Shown in pieces: positions 37,078 to 48,090 of a DNA stretch of 64,000 nucleotides. Location: positions 124,001 through 188,000 of the forward strand of contig NZ_JACJSZ010000003.1 in assembly GCF_014698445.1 (NCBI RefSeq), given 5' to 3'. A program made the translations under genes and the position numbers. The notes beneath the pieces are model-generated. The model did no database searches. It saw only the letters and a program-made list of their open reading frames with translations, and was not told the origin of the DNA. Origin of the DNA: Microcystis elabens FACHB-917. GTDB lineage: Bacteria > Cyanobacteriota > Cyanobacteriia > PCC-6307 > Cyanobiaceae. How positions within the stretch are numbered: position 1 is the first letter of the stretch; the number at the start of each line of letters is the position of its first letter.

Positions 37078-40000
37078 ATGCCCCGTGCCCGCGTCGGATC
37101 CTCCAGCAACAGCGCGGCCCCCGGCAACGGCACCTCCGGCAAGTTCCCGGAGGACGCCGCCCCCTCTCCCGAGACGGCCCTGCGCACCCTGAACGGGGGC
37201 AGCCTCGAGGACGTGATCCGGGTCCGCGGCGCTCGCCAGCACAACCTGCGCAACGTCGATCTCACCATCCCGCGCAACCGCATGGTGGTGTTCACCGGGG
37301 TGAGCGGCAGCGGCAAGAGCTCCCTGGCCTTCGACACGATCTTCGCCGAGGGCCAGCGGCGCTACGTGGAGAGCCTCTCCGCCTACGCCCGCCAGTTCCT
37401 CGGCCAGGTGGACAAGCCGGATGTGGATGCGATCGAGGGGCTCTCGCCCGCCATCTCGATCGACCAGAAGTCCACCAGCCACAACCCCCGCTCCACCGTC
37501 GGCACGGTGACGGAGATCCAGGACTATCTGCGCCTGCTGTTCGGCCGCGCCGGCGAACCCCACTGCCCCCAGTGCGACCGCTCGATCAAGCCCCAGTCCA
37601 TCGACGAGATGGTGGACCAGATCCTCACCCTGCCCGATGGCACCCGCTACCAGCTGCTGGCGCCGGTGGTGCGGGGCAAGAAGGGCACCCACGTGAAGCT
37701 GCTCGCCGGCCTGGTGGCGGAGGGCTTCGCCCGGGTGCGGATCAACGGCGAGGTGCGCGAGCTGGCCGACAACATCGAGCTCGACAAGAACCACGCCCAC
37801 CACATCGAGGTGGTGGTCGACCGGCTGGTGGCCCGCGAGGGCATCAACGAGCGCCTCACCGATTCCCTGCGCACCGCCCTCAAGCGGGGCGAGGGCCTGG
37901 CCCTGGTGGAGGTGGTGCCCAAGGCCGACGAACCCCTCCCCGAGGGCGTGGAGCGTGAGCGGCTGTATTCGGAGAACTTCGCCTGCCCCGCGCACGGCGC
38001 CGTCATGGAGGAGCTCTCGCCCCGCCTGTTCTCCTTCAACAGCCCCTACGGCGCCTGCCCCGACTGCCACGGCATCGGCCATCTGCGCAAGTTCACCGTG
38101 GAGCGGGTGGTGCCCGATCCCTCCCTGCCGGTGTACGCCGCCATCGCCCCCTGGAGCGACAAGGAGAACAGCTACTACTTCTCACTGCTGTTCAGCGTCG
38201 GCGAGGCCTTCGGCTTCGAGCTCAAGACCCCCTGGAACCAGCTCAGCGACGCCCAGCGCACGGTGCTGCTGCACGGCAGCCAGGAGCCGATCGCCATCAA
38301 GGCCGACAGCCGCTATCGCAAGAGCGAGGGCTATGTGCGGCCCTTCGAGGGCATCCTGCCGATCCTGGAGCGTCAGCTGCGCGATGCCAGCGGCGAATCG
38401 ATGCGCCAGAAGCTGGAGAAGTACCTGGAGCTGGTGCCCTGCCAAAGCTGCCACGGCCTGCGGCTGCGGCCGGAAGCCCTGGCGGTGCGGGTGGGCCCCT
38501 ACGCCATCCACGAGCTCACCTCCGTGAGCGTGGCCGACAGCCTGGCGCGGATCGAGGCCCTGATGGGGGTGGGGGCCCATGAGGGGGCCCAGCCCCTGCT
38601 CAGCAGCCGCCAGATCCAGATCGGCGACCTGGTGCTGCGGGAGATCCGCATGCGGCTGAAGTTCCTGCTCGATGTGGGCCTCGATTACCTCAGCCTCGAC
38701 CGGCCCGCCATGACCCTCTCGGGCGGCGAGGCCCAGCGGATCCGCCTGGCCACCCAGATCGGCGCCGGCCTCACTGGCGTGCTCTACGTGCTCGACGAGC
38801 CCAGCATCGGCCTGCACCAGCGCGACAACGACCGCCTGCTGGCCACCCTCACCAAGCTGCGCGATCTGGGCAACACCCTGATCGTGGTGGAGCACGACGA
38901 GGACACGATCCGCGCCGCCGACCACCTGGTCGACATCGGTCCAGGCGCCGGCGTCCACGGCGGCCACATCGTCGCCGAGGGCTCCCTCGAGAACCTGCTG
39001 GCCGCCGAGGCCTCCCTCACCGGGGCCTACCTGAGCGGTCGCCGCTCCATCCCCACCCCCGCCGAGCGCCGCGATGCCGGCAGCCGGCGCCTCACCCTGG
39101 TGAACTGCTGCCGCAACAACCTCCAGGGCATCGACGTGGAGATCCCCCTCGGCCGGCTGGTGTGCGTCACCGGGGTGAGCGGCAGCGGCAAGAGCACCCT
39201 GGTGAACGAGCTGCTGCACCCGGCCCTGGAGAACCGCCTCGGCCTGAAGGTGCCCTTCCCCGCCGGGCTCGAGGAGCTGCGGGGCATCAAGGCGATCGAC
39301 AAGGTGATCGTCATCGACCAGTCGCCGATCGGCCGCACGCCCCGCTCCAACCCTGCCACCTACACCGGTGCCTTCGATCCCATCCGCCAGGTGTTCGCCG
39401 CCACGGTGGAGGCCAAGGCCCGCGGCTATCAGGTGGGCCAGTTCAGCTTCAACGTCAAGGGCGGCCGTTGCGAGGCCTGCAGCGGCCAGGGGGTGAACGT
39501 GATCGAGATGAACTTCCTCCCCGACGTCTACGTCCAGTGCGATGTCTGCAAGGGGGCCCGCTACAACCGCGAGACCTTGCAGGTGACCTTCCGGGGGCAC
39601 ACCATCGCCGACGTGCTGGAGATGACCGTGGAGCAGGCCGCCGAGGTGTTCGCCGCCATTCCCCAGGCCGGCGACCGCCTCAGCACGCTGGTGGACGTGG
39701 GTCTCGGCTACATCAAGCTGGGCCAGCCCGCCCCCACCCTCTCCGGCGGTGAGGCCCAGCGGGTGAAGCTGGCCACCGAGCTCTCCCGCCGCGCCACCGG
39801 CAAGACCCTTTACCTGATCGACGAACCCACCACGGGCCTCAGCTTCTACGACGTCCACAAGCTGATGGACGTGATGCAGCGCCTCGTCGACAAGGGCAAT
39901 TCGATCCTGGTGATCGAGCACAACCTCGATGTGATCCGCTGCGCCGACTGGCTGATCGACCTGGGGCCGGAAGGCGGCGACAGGGGCGGCCGGATCGTGG

Positions 40001-40104
40001 CCGTCGGCACCCCTGAGGCCGTGGCCCGGGACCCCGCCAGCCACACCGGCCGCTACCTGCGGCACGTGCTGGAGCAGCATCCCCCCATTCCCCTCGCGGC
40101 CTGA
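37078..40104 (+). CDS. uvrA: UvrABC excision nuclease subunit A
   Basis: 1008 residues; damage recognition in nucleotide excision repair. First ATPase: [19 protein letters not shown] (Walker A near residue 75) and zinc module [11 protein letters not shown]; first signature [19 protein letters not shown] near residue 547. Second ATPase: [18 protein letters not shown] near residue 700, the zinc finger [13 protein letters not shown] / VQCDVCKG, and the second signature [15 protein letters not shown]. An N-terminal extension of about 40 residues ([20 protein letters not shown]) precedes the conserved [19 protein letters not shown] and might be shorter in vivo. The TerB-like gene follows after 3 nt. 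Confidence 0.97.
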   Translation: MPRARVGSSSNSAAPGNGTSGKFPEDAAPSPETALRTLNGGSLEDVIRVRGARQHNLRNVDLTIPRNRMVVFTGVSGSGKSSLAFDTIFAEGQRRYVESLSAYARQFLGQVDKPDVDAIEGLSPAISIDQKSTSHNPRSTVGTVTEIQDYLRLLFGRAGEPHCPQCDRSIKPQSIDEMVDQILTLPDGTRYQLLAPVVRGKKGTHVKLLAGLVAEGFARVRINGEVRELADNIELDKNHAHHIEVVVDRLVAREGINERLTDSLRTALKRGEGLALVEVVPKADEPLPEGVERERLYSENFACPAHGAVMEELSPRLFSFNSPYGACPDCHGIGHLRKFTVERVVPDPSLPVYAAIAPWSDKENSYYFSLLFSVGEAFGFELKTPWNQLSDAQRTVLLHGSQEPIAIKADSRYRKSEGYVRPFEGILPILERQLRDASGESMRQKLEKYLELVPCQSCHGLRLRPEALAVRVGPYAIHELTSVSVADSLARIEALMGVGAHEGAQPLLSSRQIQIGDLVLREIRMRLKFLLDVGLDYLSLDRPAMTLSGGEAQRIRLATQIGAGLTGVLYVLDEPSIGLHQRDNDRLLATLTKLRDLGNTLIVVEHDEDTIRAADHLVDIGPGAGVHGGHIVAEGSLENLLAAEASLTGAYLSGRRSIPTPAERRDAGSRRLTLVNCCRNNLQGIDVEIPLGRLVCVTGVSGSGKSTLVNELLHPALENRLGLKVPFPAGLEELRGIKAIDKVIVIDQSPIGRTPRSNPATYTGAFDPIRQVFAATVEAKARGYQVGQFSFNVKGGRCEACSGQGVNVIEMNFLPDVYVQCDVCKGARYNRETLQVTFRGHTIADVLEMTVEQAAEVFAAIPQAGDRLSTLVDVGLGYIKLGQPAPTLSGGEAQRVKLATELSRRATGKTLYLIDEPTTGLSFYDVHKLMDVMQRLVDKGNSILVIEHNLDVIRCADWLIDLGPEGGDRGGRIVAVGTPEAVARDPASHTGRYLRHVLEQHPPIPLAA

Positions 40105-40107
40105 CCC

Positions 40108-40602
40108 ATGGCTGAACTCACCCCCGCCCAGGCGGCCCTGCTGCGCATCGTCTGCACCGTCGCCTGGGCCGACGGCGAATGCTCCAGGGCCGAGCGGGAG
40201 CTGCTGGCCGAGCAGGTGGCCGCCCATCTGCATGGCGGCAGCCCCGACAGCCTCGGCGAAGCGCAGCTGGAGGCCTTCCTGGCCGAGCGTCTGCCGGTGT
40301 CCGGCCTGGACGATCTGGTCACCCAGCTCCCTGGCTCCGACGACCGCCAGCTCGCCCTGAAGCTCAGCTACATGATGGTGCGGGTGGGCCGGCGTTCACC
40401 GGCGGAGGCCAGCATCAATGCCCAGGAACGGGTGGCCTACCGCCATCTGGTTGAACTGCTGGGCCTCGAGGACACCAGGATTCAGGACATCGAGTGGGCG
40501 GCGGAGGCCGATCTGCCGAAGAAGGAGGGGCTGGCCCAGCTGCTCGCCGAGCTCACCGCCGGCTGGTGCACCCCGGATGACGGCCGGGGCCCCGCCGCCT
40601 GA
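40108..40602 (+). CDS. TerB-like helical protein
   Basis: 164 residues, all-helical. The first helix pair (LRIVCTVAWADGECSRAERE) has the acidic D/E pattern of TerB/DUF533 domains, repeated weakly near INAQERVAYRHLVELLGL. Such domains bind metal ions and occur in tellurite resistance and membrane stress proteins. The C-terminus is variable. It follows uvrA by 3 nt and so is probably cotranscribed with it; picocyanobacteria keep TerB-like genes in many places, so the association may not be functional. Confidence 0.72.
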   Translation: MAELTPAQAALLRIVCTVAWADGECSRAERELLAEQVAAHLHGGSPDSLGEAQLEAFLAERLPVSGLDDLVTQLPGSDDRQLALKLSYMMVRVGRRSPAEASINAQERVAYRHLVELLGLEDTRIQDIEWAAEADLPKKEGLAQLLAELTAGWCTPDDGRGPAA

Positions 40603-40608
40603 GGGGCC

Positions 40609-41610
40609 TCAGGGCAGCGGCTCCTCGCCGCTGCCGCTCAGGTGGGCCTGGTTGCTGTCGGGCATCCAGTAGCTGAGGTCGTTGTGCCAGTAGAGCCGGC
40701 CGGGCACCCGCCGGGTGCTCAGCCTGGTCTTGCCGAGGGCGGACATCAGCTGGGTCATCTCGATCGGCGAGAGGTCGGTGACCATGTCGTTGCCGGCGAT
40801 CTCCAGCAGGGCCGGCAGCTTGGCGATCGTGGCCGGCTGGGCCAGTTTGCTGAACACCTGGGCCATCACCTGGCGCTGCCGTTCCATCCGGCCCAGGTCG
40901 CCCTGCTCGTCGTGACGGAAGCGCAGGAACCCTTCAAGTTCCTTCCCCTTCAGCAGTTGCCTGCCGGGGTAGAGGTCGATGTAGAGGCCCTGGGCGTTGT
41001 CGACGTAATACATGCGCTTGGGCACATCCACCTCGACGCCCCCGAGGGCTTCGGCCACCTTGTTCACCGCGTCCAGATTCACCTTCAGGTAGCGCTCCAC
41101 CGGGGTGGAGAGCAGGTGGCCCACTTCCTCCTTGGCGGTCTGGATGCCGCCGAGGGCGAAGAGGGAGTTGGCCTTCACCACCCCCAGCTGGGGCGAGTCG
41201 ATGAAGGTGTCCCGCGGCACCTGGGTGATGTGGGTGATGTCGCCATCGAGTCGCACGGTGAACATCACGTCGGTGTTTTCGCCCACCGCGTCACGACCGA
41301 GCACCAGGATCGGCCGGTTCTCGATCGAGAGGGGATTCAGCACCGCCCCGATGCTGCGGGGGGCGGGGATCAGGCCGGCCAGATACGGGGCGAGCCGTGA
41401 CGGCAGGGGCCCGGCCAGCAGGGCACCGACGGCCACGCCGATGCCGAAGGTGACCAGGGGCCGGCGCCGGGACCGTTGCGGGGCGGGGGGCCGCTGCTTC
41501 CGATCGTGCCCGGTGCCGGTGTTCTCAGGCAGCGACACCGCCCCGAGTTCCCTCTTCTGCCGGGCTTTCCGGGAGCGAGAAAGCCTCGACGGTGAATGGG
41601 CCTGAGTCAT
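40609..41610 (-). CDS. LCP (LytR-CpsA-Psr) family protein
   Basis: 333 residues. A basic N-terminus (RLSRSRKARQKRELG) is followed by one transmembrane helix near residues 48-70 (PLVTFGIGVAVGALLAGPL), then an extracytoplasmic LCP domain: ENRPILVLGRDAVGENTDVM, SLFALGGIQTAKEEVGHLL, VDVPKRMYYVDNAQGLYIDL and GFLRFRHDEQGDLGRMERQR with its conserved arginines. LCP enzymes attach polymers to peptidoglycan by phosphotransfer. In cyanobacteria they probably attach envelope polysaccharides. It is convergent with the TerB-like gene. Confidence 0.9.
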   Translation of the reverse strand: MTQAHSPSRLSRSRKARQKRELGAVSLPENTGTGHDRKQRPPAPQRSRRRPLVTFGIGVAVGALLAGPLPSRLAPYLAGLIPAPRSIGAVLNPLSIENRPILVLGRDAVGENTDVMFTVRLDGDITHITQVPRDTFIDSPQLGVVKANSLFALGGIQTAKEEVGHLLSTPVERYLKVNLDAVNKVAEALGGVEVDVPKRMYYVDNAQGLYIDLYPGRQLLKGKELEGFLRFRHDEQGDLGRMERQRQVMAQVFSKLAQPATIAKLPALLEIAGNDMVTDLSPIEMTQLMSALGKTRLSTRRVPGRLYWHNDLSYWMPDSNQAHLSGSGEEPLP

Positions 41611-41673
41611 TGAGCTATCCGCAGGGGCGCACCATAGGGCTCGAAGCGGCGAAAAACCAGTGGTGGCGACGGT

Positions 41674-42894
41674 TTATCGGCTGGTCTGCACCCGCACGAG
41701 CGCGGCGGCCCCGTCGGCGCGCCCGCGGGCGTCCGCTTCATCGTCGCCGCGGGCCAGGGCCACCCCCAGGCGTCGCCAGGGCCGGACCTCCGGTTTGCCG
41801 AAGATCAGCACCTGGGTGTCCGGCACCGCCAGGGCCTGCTCCAGCCCCAGGTAGGTAGGGGCTCCCGCTCCTGCCGCAAGGTCCGGTCCGGCCAGGATCA
41901 CCCGCGAGGCCGCTGCTCCGAGGCTGCGGATCTCCGGGATCGGCAGCCCCAGCACCGCCCGCAGGTGCAGCTCGAATTCGCTCAGGTTCTGGCCCACCAG
42001 CGTCACCAGGCCGGTGTCATGGGGCCGGGGCGAGAGCTCGGAGAAGACCACCTCCTCGGCGCCGGGCTCGCCGCAGAGGAAGAACTCCACCCCGAACAGG
42101 CCGGCGCCGCCCAGGTCGTCGGTCACGGCCCTGGCCATTGCCTGGGCCGCCGCCAGCTGCTCCGCCCCCAGCCGGGCCGGTTGCCAGCTGCACTGGTAGT
42201 CGCCCCGCTCCTGGATGTGGCCGATCGGCGGGCAGAACAGGGTGGGGCCCTGCCACTGGCGCACCGTCAGCAGGGTGATCTCCAGGCCGAAGCGCAGGAA
42301 CTCCTCCACGATCACCCGCGCCCCCTCGCCCCGGGCACCAGCCATGGCCGCCTCCCAGGCGGCTTCGATCCCGTCCGGGCCGTGCACCACGCTCTGCCCC
42401 TTGCCCGAGGAGCTCATCACCGGCTTCACCACCACGGGCCAGCCCAGGGGCGCCGCCGCCGCCGCCAGTTCGGCGGCGCTCTCGGCATAGGCGAAGCGGG
42501 CGGTGCGCAGCCCCAGCCCGCCGGCGGCCAGGTCGCGGATGCGGTCGCGGTTCATGGTCACCGCCGTGGCCCGGGCGGTGGGGATCACCGTGAGGCCTTC
42601 GGCCTCCAGCTCGGCCAGGGCATCCACCGCCAGGGCCTCGATCTCCGGGATCACCAGATCGGGCCGGTGGCGCCGTACCACCGCCTTGAGGGCGTCGGGG
42701 TCGGCCATGGCCACCACTTCGCTCACCTGCGCCACCGCCATGGCGGGGGCCTCGGCGTAGCGGTCGACGGCGATGACGCGGCAGCCGAGCCGCTGGGCGG
42801 CGATGGCCACCTCCTTGCCCAGTTCGCCGCTGCCCAGCAGCATCACCGTCCGCGGAAAGGCCGTCCGCGGGACGGGGGAAGGGCCTGGTGCCAT
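41674..42894 (-). CDS. purT: Formate-dependent GAR formyltransferase
   Basis: 406 residues from the ATG at 42894 (MAPGPSPVPRTAFPRTVMLL). ATP-grasp enzyme that makes formyl-GAR from GAR, formate and ATP. Motifs: MLLGSGELGKEVAIAAQRLG, PEIEALAVDALAELEAEG, WPVVVKPVMSSSGKGQSVVH, and FGVEFFLCGEPGAEEVVFSE before LSPRPHDTGLVTL. The longer frame to 42930 adds 12 residues before this ATG. It depends on free formate, which the PurU protein encoded at 53024 can supply from 10-formyl-THF. Confidence 0.95.
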   Translation of the reverse strand: MAPGPSPVPRTAFPRTVMLLGSGELGKEVAIAAQRLGCRVIAVDRYAEAPAMAVAQVSEVVAMADPDALKAVVRRHRPDLVIPEIEALAVDALAELEAEGLTVIPTARATAVTMNRDRIRDLAAGGLGLRTARFAYAESAAELAAAAAPLGWPVVVKPVMSSSGKGQSVVHGPDGIEAAWEAAMAGARGEGARVIVEEFLRFGLEITLLTVRQWQGPTLFCPPIGHIQERGDYQCSWQPARLGAEQLAAAQAMARAVTDDLGGAGLFGVEFFLCGEPGAEEVVFSELSPRPHDTGLVTLVGQNLSEFELHLRAVLGLPIPEIRSLGAAASRVILAGPDLAAGAGAPTYLGLEQALAVPDTQVLIFGKPEVRPWRRLGVALARGDDEADARGRADGAAALVRVQTSR

Positions 42895-42955
42895 GGCGGG
42901 GGTGCGGATCCGGCGATCCTGACGCGGCACCCGCCCCTTCCCCTAACGTGCCGCG

Positions 42956-43177
42956 ATGGCTGCGGCTCTCCCCGTGCTTCTCCAGGGCCCTGACCCCCTC
43001 CTGACCGGCACCACCTCCGCGAGCACGTTCGCCTTCAGCACCGCCGGCGATGCGGCCAACGGCCTGCTGCCCTTCGGCTGGAGCGTGGCCGACTTCCAGA
43101 CCTGGACACTGGTCTACCTGGGGGTGTCGTCGCTGGCGTTCGTGCTGGTGTGGCTGGTGGGCTACCTGCGCCGCTGA
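42956..43177 (+). CDS. Small single-helix membrane protein
   Basis: 73 residues. The first 45 are hydrophilic to mixed (STAGDAANGLLPFGWSVADF); one hydrophobic helix (TLVYLGVSSLAFVLVWLVGY) ends in LRR. Small thylakoid or plasma-membrane proteins of this size are common beside purT in picocyanobacteria, but I do not recognise the family. It is divergent from purT (61 nt between starts). Stop is 9 nt before the convergent gene at 43187. Confidence 0.6.
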   Translation: MAAALPVLLQGPDPLLTGTTSASTFAFSTAGDAANGLLPFGWSVADFQTWTLVYLGVSSLAFVLVWLVGYLRR

Positions 43178-43186
43178 GCGCCGCCC

Positions 43187-43435
43187 TCAGGCGCCTGGCC
43201 CCACCAGCAGGGTGAGCTGGCTTTCGGCCGATTCCTCGCTCACGAAGCCGTAGGCCCCGAACACCGCCGGATCGGGATGGGTGATGCGCTGCCCCTCCGG
43301 ATGACGTTCCACCTTGAAGCCTTCCCCGGCCATGCGGCGCATCAGCGCCGCCGCCTCCTCGAACCGCGCCGCCATGGCCTCCAGGCTGGCGCAGTCGGCG
43401 GTGAGGCCCGTTTCCTTCCAGGTGAAATACGCCAT
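43187..43435 (-). CDS. Conserved hypothetical protein
   Basis: 82 residues, mixed alpha/beta: MAYFTWKETGLTADCASLEA, then a helix (MAARFEEAAALMRRMAGEGF) and strands (KVERHPEGQRITHPDP). No membrane segment. Its fold resembles small DUF-type cyanobacterial proteins that lie upstream of mraY, but I cannot name the family. It is transcribed away from mraY-direction neighbours by only a short gap (38 nt to the mraY stop). Confidence 0.6.
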   Translation of the reverse strand: MAYFTWKETGLTADCASLEAMAARFEEAAALMRRMAGEGFKVERHPEGQRITHPDPAVFGAYGFVSEESAESQLTLLVGPGA

Positions 43436-43473
43436 GGCCGGGGGTGCGACGGATCAGGGGGCGGGTCAGCCGC

Positions 43474-44550
43474 TCAGGGCAGCAGCACCAGCCCCACCAG
43501 CACCAGTATCAGGCTGGCGCCCCAGAGACCGAGCACCACCTGCTGCTCCGGCAACCCACCGAGTTCGAAATGGTGGTGCAGCGGCGCCATGCGGAACAGG
43601 CGACGCCCCTGGCCGTCGAGGTCCTTGGTGGCCTTGAACACCCCCACCTGCAGGATCACCGAGAGGGATTCGGCCAGGAACACCCCGCCCATCAGCAGCA
43701 GCGGCCAGAGGCTGTCGGTGAGCAGGGCCACCGAGGAGAGGGCCGCCCCCATGGCCAGCGAGCCGGTGTCGCCCATGAACACCCGGGCCGGGTGGCGGTT
43801 CTGGCTGAGGAAGCCCAGCCAGCAGCCCGCCATGGCGGTGCAGAAGGCGGCCAGCACCGGATCGCCCCCGTGCCCCCGCAGCATCAGCTGAAGCCCCATG
43901 CCGGTGAACACCACGGCGCCGCAGCCGGCGGCCAGGCCGTCAAGACCGTCGGTGAGGTTGGTGGCGTTGCTCTCGGCCAGGAAGACGAACAGGGCCAGAG
44001 GCCAGATCAGCAGGCCGAGGGTCAGCACCCGGCCGAAGGGCAGACCCAGGTCGCCGGGCACGCCGCCCCCCAGCCAGCCGCCCTGGTGGGCCCAGATCAG
44101 AAAACCCACCGCGGCCAGGGCCTGCAGCAGCAGCTTGCCCCGGGGGCTCAGGCCGGTGTTGGTGCGGCGGGTGAGGCTGCGCCAGTCATCGACGGCGCCG
44201 ATCGCCATGTAGGCCAGGGTGACCGCCGCCACCGCCAGCGGTCGGGGGTCCTCCGGACTGATCAATCCCCCCACCAGGACCCCCACGGGCACCACCAGCA
44301 GGCCGCCCATGGTGGGGGTGCCGGCCTTGCTGTGGTGGGCCTGGGGCCCCTCATCGCGGATCACCTGGCCGATCTTGAGGGCCCGCAGCCGCGGCACCCC
44401 CAGGGCCGCCACCCCGGCGCTGACCAGGGACGCCACCACCAGCGGCACGGTCAGCATGGAATTGGCCACCAGGACATCGCTGGCCACGCAGGCGGCCAGC
44501 AGGATCAGGGCGAGCAGGGCCGCCGGCAGGCGGCCGTCGCGGGAGGCCAT
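43474..44550 (-). CDS. mraY: Phospho-MurNAc-pentapeptide transferase
   Basis: 358 residues, ten membrane helices. It makes lipid I on the inner face of the plasma membrane for peptidoglycan. Motifs: [37 protein letters not shown] (two conserved Asp), [20 protein letters not shown] with the catalytic Asp, [20 protein letters not shown] and the end [14 protein letters not shown]. It is part of a leftward group with the gene at 44585, although DUF3134 lies 34 nt upstream. Confidence 0.97.
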   Translation of the reverse strand: MASRDGRLPAALLALILLAACVASDVLVANSMLTVPLVVASLVSAGVAALGVPRLRALKIGQVIRDEGPQAHHSKAGTPTMGGLLVVPVGVLVGGLISPEDPRPLAVAAVTLAYMAIGAVDDWRSLTRRTNTGLSPRGKLLLQALAAVGFLIWAHQGGWLGGGVPGDLGLPFGRVLTLGLLIWPLALFVFLAESNATNLTDGLDGLAAGCGAVVFTGMGLQLMLRGHGGDPVLAAFCTAMAGCWLGFLSQNRHPARVFMGDTGSLAMGAALSSVALLTDSLWPLLLMGGVFLAESLSVILQVGVFKATKDLDGQGRRLFRMAPLHHHFELGGLPEQQVVLGLWGASLILVLVGLVLLP

Positions 44551-44584
44551 CGGAAACGCTTCAAGGTGGAGCCGGCGCGGGCCG

Positions 44585-44836
44585 TCAGTCCTCCCAGTCT
44601 TCCTCCGTGGGCTCGTCGGCCGGGTTGTAGTCCTCCTTCTCGCCCATCAGCGCCGACAGTTCCTCCTCCTCCACCGTGCTTACATCGGTGCTGGCGGTTT
44701 CCTCGTCGGCGACCAGGCGGCCGCTGGCCTCCAGCAGGCTCAGCAGGTCGGGCTCATCCCGCAGCGGCAGCACCGGCGCCGGCTCGTTGCGCCGGTAGCG
44801 GGTCAGGGAGGGGTTGATGGTGTCGAGAATGCTCAT
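44585..44836 (-). CDS. DUF3134 protein
   Basis: 83 residues from the ATG at 44836 ([20 protein letters not shown]); an upstream in-frame start at 44899 is less likely. The N-terminal 45 residues match DUF3134, a cyanobacterial family ([20 protein letters not shown]). The C-terminus is highly acidic ([20 protein letters not shown]). Function unknown. It is upstream of mraY on the same strand. Confidence 0.85.
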   Translation of the reverse strand: MSILDTINPSLTRYRRNEPAPVLPLRDEPDLLSLLEASGRLVADEETASTDVSTVEEEELSALMGEKEDYNPADEPTEEDWED

Positions 44837-44889
44837 GCCGTCAGGCTGGGTCGTCAAGGACCGACTCTCGACTCTATCGCGCCGCCCCC

Positions 44890-45114
44890 ATGACCCCATC
44901 CAAGCTCCTGGAGGTGGGCCGTCTCTGGTCGGCGGCCCTCCTGCTCAGCACCCTGCTGGCCGCCGCCGGCCTGCGCTGGCCCCAGCCCCTGCCGGTCCAG
45001 CCGGCGGTGGTGGTGGCCCTGGTGCTGGGGCCGCCCCTGCTGATGGCCCTGGCGGTGCTGCTGCGCTGGCGCCTGCCGGCGGAAGGTCCGCCGGCGGACC
45101 AGGGGGGAGAATGA
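44890..45114 (+). CDS. Small two-helix membrane protein
   Basis: 74 residues with two hydrophobic helices (LWSAALLLSTLLAAAGL and PAVVVALVLGPPLLMALAVL) and a polar C-terminus. It lies 46 nt before argG on the same strand and may share its promoter. No family recognised; small proteins like this one precede argG in several picocyanobacteria. GC3 is high, supporting coding. Confidence 0.6.
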   Translation: MTPSKLLEVGRLWSAALLLSTLLAAAGLRWPQPLPVQPAVVVALVLGPPLLMALAVLLRWRLPAEGPPADQGGE

Positions 45115-45159
45115 CTCCCTGGCGCCAGAATCGGGCGCCACAGCGCAGGAGCGTCACCG

Positions 45160-46386
<1,227 letters not shown>

Positions 46387-46416
<30 letters not shown>

Positions 46417-47067
46417 CCGATCGGAGCGGCTGGCGGCATGGGAGCCGCCCAGCCGCAGGGCCCGCCTCAGGGCCTGGCCCCAGCCCGGTTTCCTGGCCAC
46501 GGTGGGCAGCAGCAGGGGCTGGGGGCGGCCTGCGCCGGGGGGAGCGGCGTCGGCCGCGGCGGGGTTGAGGCTGTAGAGCCGGTCCCGCAGGGCCTGATTG
46601 TCGGCGAGAAGGTGCTTCTGGTGCTCCATCACCGTGGCCAGGCGCTGCTGGAACTTGCGCTCGAAGATTTCCGGCAGGTCCTCCAGCATCTCGTGCAGGG
46701 CCTTGAGTTCGTCCCGGGCGGCGGCGAGCTCCATCTCGAGCTGCTGGGCGCCGGGGGCGGTGGCGGTGGTGGTGATGGCCAGGCTGGCGGTGCTGGCGGC
46801 AGGATCAGGCTCCTCGGCCATGGGCTGAGCGGCCGGGGCGGATGGTTCCGGGGGGGCGGGAACCTTGCCGAAGCTGAAGCTGGTGGGTGGCGGCACCGGC
46901 ACGGGGGCCAACGGCTGGCCCGGCGTCAGCACACTCGCCGCGGGCGGCGCCGTGCCGGAGATGCGGGTGGAGGACAGGAAGGCCGGCCCGGAAGGCAGGA
47001 CACGCGACGGTGTCCTGCCTTCCGGGCCGGCCTCCTCACCGTCCGTGGACCTGTCCCTCGCCGTCAT
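46387..47067 (-). CDS. Coiled-coil hypothetical protein
   Basis: 226 residues from the ATG at 47067, which has a good ribosome-binding site (GGAGG, 6 nt before the ATG); a longer frame to 47118 lacks one. Proline/alanine-rich region (about 25-75), then a coiled coil ([40 protein letters not shown]) of about 70 residues, then a basic tail ([17 protein letters not shown]). Codons 12-29 coincide with a perfect 24-bp inverted repeat, so the mRNA folds just after the start. The family is not recognised; it may be a cell-division or scaffold protein. Overlaps argG by 30 nt. Confidence 0.65.
46980..47033. repeat. Perfect 24-bp inverted repeat (hairpin)
   Basis: Arms 46980-47003 and 47010-47033 are exact reverse complements, joined by a 6-nt loop (gcgacg). 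The stem is very GC-rich. It lies downstream of rpsF (92 nt after its stop) and inside the N-terminus of the coiled-coil gene (34 nt after the ATG). Neither side shows the T-run of a rho-independent terminator. It could end rpsF transcription, attenuate the next gene, or be a mobile palindromic insert. Confidence 0.9.
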
Positions 47068-47124
47068 CACCTGCCTCCCATTGGGCGGACTGTAGGCCCA
47101 GTGTTCAGCGAAGAACAAGCCGGC

Positions 47125-47487
47125 TCAAGCCGTAGCCGGCTCCGTGGGAGCCACCTCGACCGCCGCGCCGGGGACGCTGCGGGGGGGGGGCATCGGACCG
47201 TCCTGGATCACGGTCAGGTAGCGGATCACGTCCTCGGAGAGCCGCATCGCCCGCTCGAGCAGGGCCACCTGCTGGCCGTCGCCGCTGTGGTTGAGCTGCA
47301 CATAGATGCCCTCCCGATGCTTGGCGATCGGGTAGGCGAGGCGGCGCTTGCCGCGCATCTGGGTATCGAGGACTTCGGCCCCGGCCTCGACGACGATGTC
47401 GCGGTACTTGGCGACGTGGGTCTCGACCTCCTCCTCCGGGATGTCCGGACGGAGGATGTACATCGTTTCGTAATAGGGCTGCGTCAT
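47125..47487 (-). CDS. rpsF: 30S ribosomal protein S6
   Basis: 120 residues. The S6 fold is clear: [20 protein letters not shown], then [30 protein letters not shown] and [14 protein letters not shown]6 binds S18 in the small subunit platform. The end ([15 protein letters not shown]) is a lineage-specific tail. In picocyanobacteria rpsF sits next to argG, as here. Confidence 0.97.
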   Translation of the reverse strand: MTQPYYETMYILRPDIPEEEVETHVAKYRDIVVEAGAEVLDTQMRGKRRLAYPIAKHREGIYVQLNHSGDGQQVALLERAMRLSEDVIRYLTVIQDGPMPPPRSVPGAAVEVAPTEPATA

Positions 47488-47586
47488 GGTCGCCTGTGGA
47501 GGGGCTGATGGACCTCTGGGCCCGTCAGCGACGGATCCACGACCCTATCGCAGCGCCGTGGCCCACCCGCAGCACCGTGGCCCCGC

Positions 47587-48054
47587 TCAGTAGAGCTGCA
47601 TCCGCACTGCCTCGGAGACGGTGGGGATGTCGGCCTCCTTGCCCCGCAGGCTCTGGATCACCGAGAACAGCACCAGTAGCAGGGTGCCCAGGAAGATCGT
47701 GTTGGAGAGGGTGCGGACGGCGAAGCCGGCCCCGAGGGGCGCCAGCACCGTGTCGAAGGCCAGGGCAAGGAGCACCAGCACGATGTCGATCAGGATCGCC
47801 TGCAGCACGTTGAAGCGGATCGGGTAGGGCACGCGGGGGTTGCGCACCACCAGCAGGAACAGGAGCAGGAACAGCACCAGGCCGCCGAAGGGGATGACCT
47901 GCTCCAGGACCACCAGGGGCAGGGCCGGCAGCGCCAGCCACTGCAGCGGCGGGAACATGGCGAACAGGGCCTGGCCGAAGCGCAGGGCGTCGCTCAGCGG
48001 CAGCAGGTAGGCGAGGGCTCCCAGCAGCCGCTGCCAGATCGGAGGACCTTCCAT
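47587..48054 (-). CDS. Tic20-family membrane protein
   Basis: 155 residues with four hydrophobic helices: RLLGALAYLLPLSDALRFG, LPALPLVVLEQVIPFGGLVL, RFNVLQAILIDIVLVLLALA and NTIFLGTLLLVLFSVIQSLR. The order and the VRNPRVPYPIRFNVLQAIL stretch match the cyanobacterial homologues of chloroplast Tic20, part of the plastid protein import channel. The bacterial role is not known. It lies between rpsF and aroE on the same strand. Confidence 0.85.
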   Translation of the reverse strand: MEGPPIWQRLLGALAYLLPLSDALRFGQALFAMFPPLQWLALPALPLVVLEQVIPFGGLVLFLLLFLLVVRNPRVPYPIRFNVLQAILIDIVLVLLALAFDTVLAPLGAGFAVRTLSNTIFLGTLLLVLFSVIQSLRGKEADIPTVSEAVRMQLY

Positions 48055-48090
48055 GGGGGCGCTGCCGGAGGTGCGGACGGTTCCCGCAGG

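Noticed and set aside
46980-47033. Hairpin called as a rho-independent terminator
   Set aside because: No T-run follows on either strand, and it lies inside a coding region with a good start site; kept as a repeat.
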